Part shown: one piece after another, positions 6,897 to 9,869 of the stretch
Layout of the letters: every line of letters begins with the position of its first letter
Numbering within the stretch: position 1 is the first letter of the stretch
NCBI GenBank assembly: GCA_905193755.1
Contig: CAJJPX010000025.1
Coordinates: 1-9,869, forward strand
Source of the DNA: an uncultured Clostridium sp.
GTDB taxonomy: Bacteria; Bacillota_I; Bacilli_A; RF39; UBA660
Length of the DNA: 9,869 nucleotides
Direction of reading: 5' to 3'
Program-made: the position numbers and the translations under genes
The notes under the pieces: generated by a model
What the model was told of the DNA's origin: nothing
The model's database searches: none
What the model saw: the letters and a program-made list of their open reading frames with translations, nothing else

Positions 6897-7055
6897 TATT
6901 AACTTTATTTTTATAACGGATTACCCGAGAACACTTACTAAAATTTCAATGTTCCACTCAGTGGTGTTATTCATATATATAGTTTTATTAGTTTTCACCA
7001 GCCACTAACTCTCTTTAAAACATCTATATATTACTTCTCCACTTCAAAGATTTAT
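6846..7055 (-). promoter_or_regulatory. T-box riboswitch, asparagine (AAC) specifier
   Basis: The leader RNA binds uncharged tRNA-Asn and lets transcription continue into asnS-gatCAB. In order, Stem I has a possible GA/K-turn element (TTTGAA opposite TGAG) and a GTGG/CCAC helix (7042-7039 with 6964-6961). The specifier loop follows, with AGTA on the 5' side and GAAT-AAC-A on the 3' side. Above it a TATATAG/CTATATA helix leads to AGAGAG and a TTAGT/ACTAA distal hairpin with a GGCTGGTGAAA loop. The codon AAC (6968-6966), followed by A, is the specifier and fits the downstream asnS. Stem III is GAACATT (6954-6948) with AGTGTTC (6935-6929). The T-box core TGGTACCG is at 6889-6882. I did not fully resolve the antiterminator pairing. 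Confidence 0.93.
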
Positions 7056-7061
7056 GGGTCA

Positions 7062-7090
7062 ATTATACTACTCATTTTTTTGTTTGTCAA
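7062..7090 (-). promoter_or_regulatory. Consensus sigma-A promoter of the asnS-gatCAB operon
   Basis: TTGACA (7090-7085), a 17-base spacer and TATAAT (7067-7062) are exact matches to the consensus. Transcription should begin near 7055, just before Stem I of the T-box. A maximal promoter fits a system whose output is set by attenuation in the leader. Confidence 0.93.
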
Positions 7091-7096
7091 ACATTT

Positions 7097-7120
7097 AAAA
7101 AGAAGCAACTAGTACTTCTT
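7097..7120 (-). terminator. Intrinsic terminator of the ABC exporter operon
   Basis: An 8-bp stem (AAGAAGTA at 7120-7113 with TGCTTCTT at 7107-7100, one G-U pair) has a 5-base loop and runs into TTT, so the RNA ends in CUUCUUUUU. It lies 27 bases past the stop of the last exporter gene and just upstream of the asnS promoter, separating the two operons. Confidence 0.7.
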
Positions 7121-7147
7121 ATATGTCAATTCATACAGTTTTTCTTT

Positions 7148-7780
7148 TTAATTTAGTTTATTAAATACCTCTCTTGGATTAAATACATAATAATTATAGA
7201 TTATTAAAAATGTTGTGATTATAAATTCTAAGTAGCCCAAATTTGATATTTTAAATATGTTTAATACTAATAAAGATAAACTCATAACTAATAAAACATT
7301 CTTTTTTGATGAAATAAAATTAATTATACTAGTTGTTATAGTTGTTATATAGATCGTGTTTATAATACCAGTTATAAAAATTTTTATAGCATCCATATTT
7401 ATATTTTTAAATAAAATTAGATAAAGTAAAAAGAATACTATCATCATTGAAGTGTTATATATTATACATGTAATTAAATGCTCTATATATATCTTTTTCT
7501 TATCTTCTCTTAAAAATATATATTCAACATTTCTTGTAAGATCATAAGTATATATTATAGAAGCCGACAACATTATTACACTAGTATTTATTATTCTAAT
7601 TAAAATTTCCATTGGTTCATTATTTAAATTAATAACATTTATTCCCATAATTGACTCATAATATTTGTTTCCTTCACTCATTAAGAATGCATATATTGTT
7701 ATTAATATAAATTCTATTATAAAATATTTTAATATTTTTTTATTAAAAATTGTTCTTAATTTTAAAAGATAATATTTCAT
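7148..7780 (-). CDS. Integral membrane protein, probable ABC-2-like exporter permease subunit
   Basis: This 210-residue protein is very hydrophobic, with about six membrane helices (roughly 17-34, 60-78, 102-124, 131-156, 162-176, 182-199). I cannot place it in a named family by sequence alone. After the second helix is a charged stretch, FLREDKKKIYIEHLI (about 89-103), resembling the coupling-helix region of ABC-2 permeases and matching stretches in the other two membrane proteins of this operon. The ATG lies one base after the preceding gene's stop, with GAGG 6 bases before it. It is the last gene before the terminator at 7097-7120. Together with the ATPase it is most likely part of an exporter; the substrate is not evident. 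Confidence 0.8.
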   Translation of the reverse strand: MKYYLLKLRTIFNKKILKYFIIEFILITIYAFLMSEGNKYYESIMGINVINLNNEPMEILIRIINTSVIMLSASIIYTYDLTRNVEYIFLREDKKKIYIEHLITCIIYNTSMMIVFFLLYLILFKNINMDAIKIFITGIINTIYITTITTSIINFISSKKNVLLVMSLSLLVLNIFKISNLGYLEFIITTFLIIYNYYVFNPREVFNKLN

Positions 7781-7781
7781 T

Positions 7782-8519
7782 TTAATCCTCTATATTTATT
7801 TCTTTATATTTTAATATAAAGTGTTTAATTAATTCTATAATTATAACTAATATAGTCACTTGTAAAATAAATGAAAATAGTTCTAAAAATAGATTGCTAT
7901 AACTTATTGTTATTAGATAATATCCAAAAAATAATGGTATCTTTTTAAATGAATCAATTATATTTATATTGTATATCCAACTAGATTTAAGTATGTACAT
8001 TTGCAACAAAAACAATACCCCTATTATTTTTGATGTTCCTTTATAAATTAAAACTCCTACTTTTATTATCAACTCATAAATCAGAAAAACTTTAATATAT
8101 AGAAATATGTTATATATGAAATTAGGAATTCCACTATATACTGAAGTTTCAAATTCATATCTTCCAAAATATTTAATTATAATAAATGAAAGACATATTA
8201 TAGAATATACTATATATACAAATAATAGATTCTTAAAAATTGTTGATAATAAATCTTCCAGATATTCTTTCTTATTATTAAATCTTATCAACGATTGATA
8301 GTTCTTATTGTAATTTGTTATCGTAAAGCTTGCTGTCATGACAAGTATAAAGAATAAAAATAAAGGATACATTATTCCATTAAAACTATTTGTTATTGCA
8401 TTTTCAAAACTAATATTTTTTCCTATATCTACCATGTTAAAGTATCCAGATATAACTGATAAAATAATAATAATTTTAAATTTTCCTTCTTTATATATTT
8501 CTGAATATCTTTTTAACAT
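7782..8519 (-). CDS. Integral membrane protein, probable ABC-2-like exporter permease subunit
   Basis: The protein has 245 residues and about six or seven hydrophobic segments (roughly 13-30, 48-69, 95-115, 131-158, 162-180, 194-206, 212-235). A cytoplasmic charged helix, SLIRFNNKKEYLEDLL (about 76-91), follows the second clear membrane segment, as in ABC-2 permeases. The start lies inside the ATPase gene, giving a 29-base overlap. The nearest ribosome site (GGAG) is about 11 bases away, so translation is probably coupled to the ATPase. A TAA in this frame just upstream of the ATG excludes a longer protein. The next permease gene follows after one base. No signal for a particular substrate is visible, and the protein is not a recognisable copy of its neighbours except for the shared charged motif. 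Confidence 0.8.
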   Translation of the reverse strand: MLKRYSEIYKEGKFKIIIILSVISGYFNMVDIGKNISFENAITNSFNGIMYPLFLFFILVMTASFTITNYNKNYQSLIRFNNKKEYLEDLLSTIFKNLLFVYIVYSIICLSFIIIKYFGRYEFETSVYSGIPNFIYNIFLYIKVFLIYELIIKVGVLIYKGTSKIIGVLFLLQMYILKSSWIYNINIIDSFKKIPLFFGYYLITISYSNLFLELFSFILQVTILVIIIELIKHFILKYKEINIED

Positions 8520-9147
8520 TTTTTGTTAATACTCCATTATCAAATTCATATACTTCGTCAGATAATTCTTCAATGTCTTCTTTAATATGACTTGTTAAAA
8601 TTATTATTTTATTTTTTTCTTTTTTGCTTTTCAAAATTTCTTTTACTACTTTAATAGTAGATTGCTCTAAGCCATTGAAAGGTTCATCTAAAATTATTAC
8701 TTCAGGATCTTCCATTAAAGTTTGTGCAATTCCTAGTTTTTGTTTCATTCCTAATGAATACTCATTATATTTTTTATCTTTCTCTTTATATAAATTTACT
8801 CTTTTTAATATATCTTCTATATCATTATCTGTTATTTTATTTTGTATTTTAGCAAGTAGTTTTAAATTTTCAAATCCAGTTAGTGAGCCTATAAAATTTG
8901 GTCCTTCTATTAAAGCTCTTGTATTTTTTGGAAAAGTATTTTCTTTTGTATAATTAAATCCATCTTGAATTATGGAACCTGAATCTGGTACATAAAATGA
9001 ACATAATAATTTTAAAAAGACGCTCTTACCACTACCATTTCTTCCAGTAATTCCATATATTTTTCCTGATTTGAATACTACATTTACATTTTTAATAACA
9101 TCAATATTTTTTAATTTCTTATTTAAATTTTTTACTTCTATTTTCAT
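8491..9147 (-). CDS. ABC transporter ATP-binding protein, BcrA-type
   Basis: This cytoplasmic ATPase powers an exporter formed with the adjacent membrane proteins. It has 218 residues, short because it lacks the C-terminal extension of many drug-resistance ATPases. Motifs are complete: Walker A GRNGSGKS (35-42), signature YSLGMKQKL (130-138), Walker B VIILDE (150-155) with catalytic Glu155, D-loop NGLE (158-161), and switch His187 (TSHIKED). At the Q-loop position the sequence is ALIEGP with Glu81 in place of Gln, as I recall for the bacitracin and lantibiotic-immunity class (BcrA-like), often followed by an F-x-x-x-LTG-x-E-N-L segment, seen here as FIGSLTGFENL. It starts one base after the upstream permease stop and overlaps the next permease by 29 bases. 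The substrate is unknown; peptide or antibiotic export or immunity is a guess by family. Confidence 0.93.
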   Translation of the reverse strand: MKIEVKNLNKKLKNIDVIKNVNVVFKSGKIYGITGRNGSGKSVFLKLLCSFYVPDSGSIIQDGFNYTKENTFPKNTRALIEGPNFIGSLTGFENLKLLAKIQNKITDNDIEDILKRVNLYKEKDKKYNEYSLGMKQKLGIAQTLMEDPEVIILDEPFNGLEQSTIKVVKEILKSKKEKNKIIILTSHIKEDIEELSDEVYEFDNGVLTKNVKKIFRNI

Positions 9148-9148
9148 A

Positions 9149-9869
9149 TTACTTCTCGCATTCCTTTATAAAATTTTCTTTGTTTTTATATGACATTATA
9201 ACTAATGCAAATGATATTACAAAGTATATAATGTTAGCTAGTAGATATAATCCTATATTACTAATATTACTCCATGTGTATATTTCTAATAAATTTATTG
9301 ACTCAGCAGGAATATTAAATATTTTTTGAATTCCAAGCCCAATTATAATAAATGTGAAACATAAAAATACATATATTGCTACAAAACTTTCTATTAAAGC
9401 TACAAAGAAATTTTTGTTTTTCCTTAGAATAATTAATCCTATATTTATATAAATTCCCATGTTAAATAATATTATTAAAATATATGATATATAGAAGAAT
9501 GGTTTATTATAATAAGTTTCTATCTCTGAACTTAATCTAGAAAATGCTATATCATATCTAGGATCAAAATTAAACTTCGAGCAAATCGCTGCTATGATCG
9601 CAAAAGAAAGTAGTAAAATAGGAATAATCAAAATATACTTGTATGATCTTTTTATAATACTTTTTATATATTCTTTGTAGTCTTTTCTTTGAAGATAATT
9701 TTTAATATATTTACTCCTAAATTCTTCTGATAGTTTATATACAATTGGAAATATTACTAACAATGGTATGAAATATGGAAATATAAATGAAGCAACTCCA
9801 TTTCTTAATAAATAATTATAATATAAATAAAAACTTTTTGGCTTGTATTCATTTATAAGGGCATCACAT
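9149..9869 (-). CDS. ABC-2-like exporter permease, N-terminus outside the window (partial)
   Basis: The reading frame stays open from the TAA at 9149 to the window edge (first full codon at 9868), giving at least 240 residues. It has no in-frame ATG before the edge, so the true start lies outside. A TTG at 9763 has no ribosome site and would cut into the first visible membrane helix. Five helices are visible: one around GVASFIFPYFIPLLVIFP, then near KYILIIPILLLSF, FFYISYILIIL, FFVALIESFVAIYVF and ISNIGLYLLANIIYF. Between the first two lies EEFRSKYIKNYLQRKDYKEY, the charged amphipathic region typical of ABC-2 permeases. A short extracytoplasmic loop follows (KFNFDPRYDIAFSRL). It is the first visible gene of the operon; the ATPase follows after one base. 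Confidence 0.8.
   Translation of the reverse strand, partial: CDALINEYKPKSFYLYYNYLLRNGVASFIFPYFIPLLVIFPIVYKLSEEFRSKYIKNYLQRKDYKEYIKSIIKRSYKYILIIPILLLSFAIIAAICSKFNFDPRYDIAFSRLSSEIETYYNKPFFYISYILIILFNMGIYINIGLIILRKNKNFFVALIESFVAIYVFLCFTFIIIGLGIQKIFNIPAESINLLEIYTWSNISNIGLYLLANIIYFVISFALVIMSYKNKENFIKECEK

Noticed and set aside
8624..8953. Plus-strand 109-codon frame inside the ABC ATPase gene
   Set aside because: It is antisense to the Q-loop, signature and Walker B coding region and has no translation signals.
9149..9763. A complete permease gene starting at the TTG at 9763
   Set aside because: The frame is open to the window edge, no ribosome site precedes the TTG, and the start would split a membrane helix; the gene is partial.
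66..9869. Mycoplasma-type code with UGA as tryptophan
   Set aside because: Full-length genes read through without internal TGA, and tryptophans are encoded by TGG (for example in the asnS EGWVRNN segment).

Overview
The window looks like chromosomal DNA from a very AT-rich, low-GC Gram-positive (Firmicutes) bacterium. It has strong AGGAGG-type ribosome sites, consensus sigma-A promoters, a T-box riboswitch and a cysteine-less, Bacilli-type GatB. An uncultured gut Bacilli lineage related to Mollicutes is my best guess, but that is inference. The genes are intact with TGG as tryptophan, so UGA is not read as tryptophan as it is in Mycoplasma. All eleven genes lie on the minus strand, and all eleven stops are TAA.

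Right part (about 7100-9869): an ABC exporter operon. In transcription order it holds an ABC-2-like permease cut by the window edge, an ATPase of the BcrA type, and two more small, dissimilar integral membrane proteins. It ends in a hairpin terminator. The three membrane proteins share a short charged helix pattern, which suggests three permease-like subunits for one ATPase. The substrate is unknown.

Middle (about 2218-7090): an asparagine-responsive translation operon. A perfect TTGACA-17-TATAAT promoter drives a T-box leader whose specifier reads AAC (Asn). Then come asnS (asparaginyl-tRNA synthetase), gatC, gatA and gatB (the tRNA-dependent amidotransferase), tightly packed with TAATG overlaps, and a terminator. 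Uncharged tRNA-Asn should therefore switch on both direct Asn-tRNA charging and the transamidation enzyme.

Left part (1-2203): three separately promoted genes. They are a 71-residue charged protein I do not recognise, with its own promoter and terminator; a membrane-anchored DUF3048 (YerB-family) protein; and a single-pass membrane protein with a long Ala/Pro/Glu/Thr-rich tail, ending in a 16-bp-stem terminator.

The only stretch longer than 300 bases without a gene is 6825-7147. It is filled by the exporter operon's terminator, the promoter and the T-box leader. I saw no mobile elements, CRISPR arrays, tRNA or rRNA genes.
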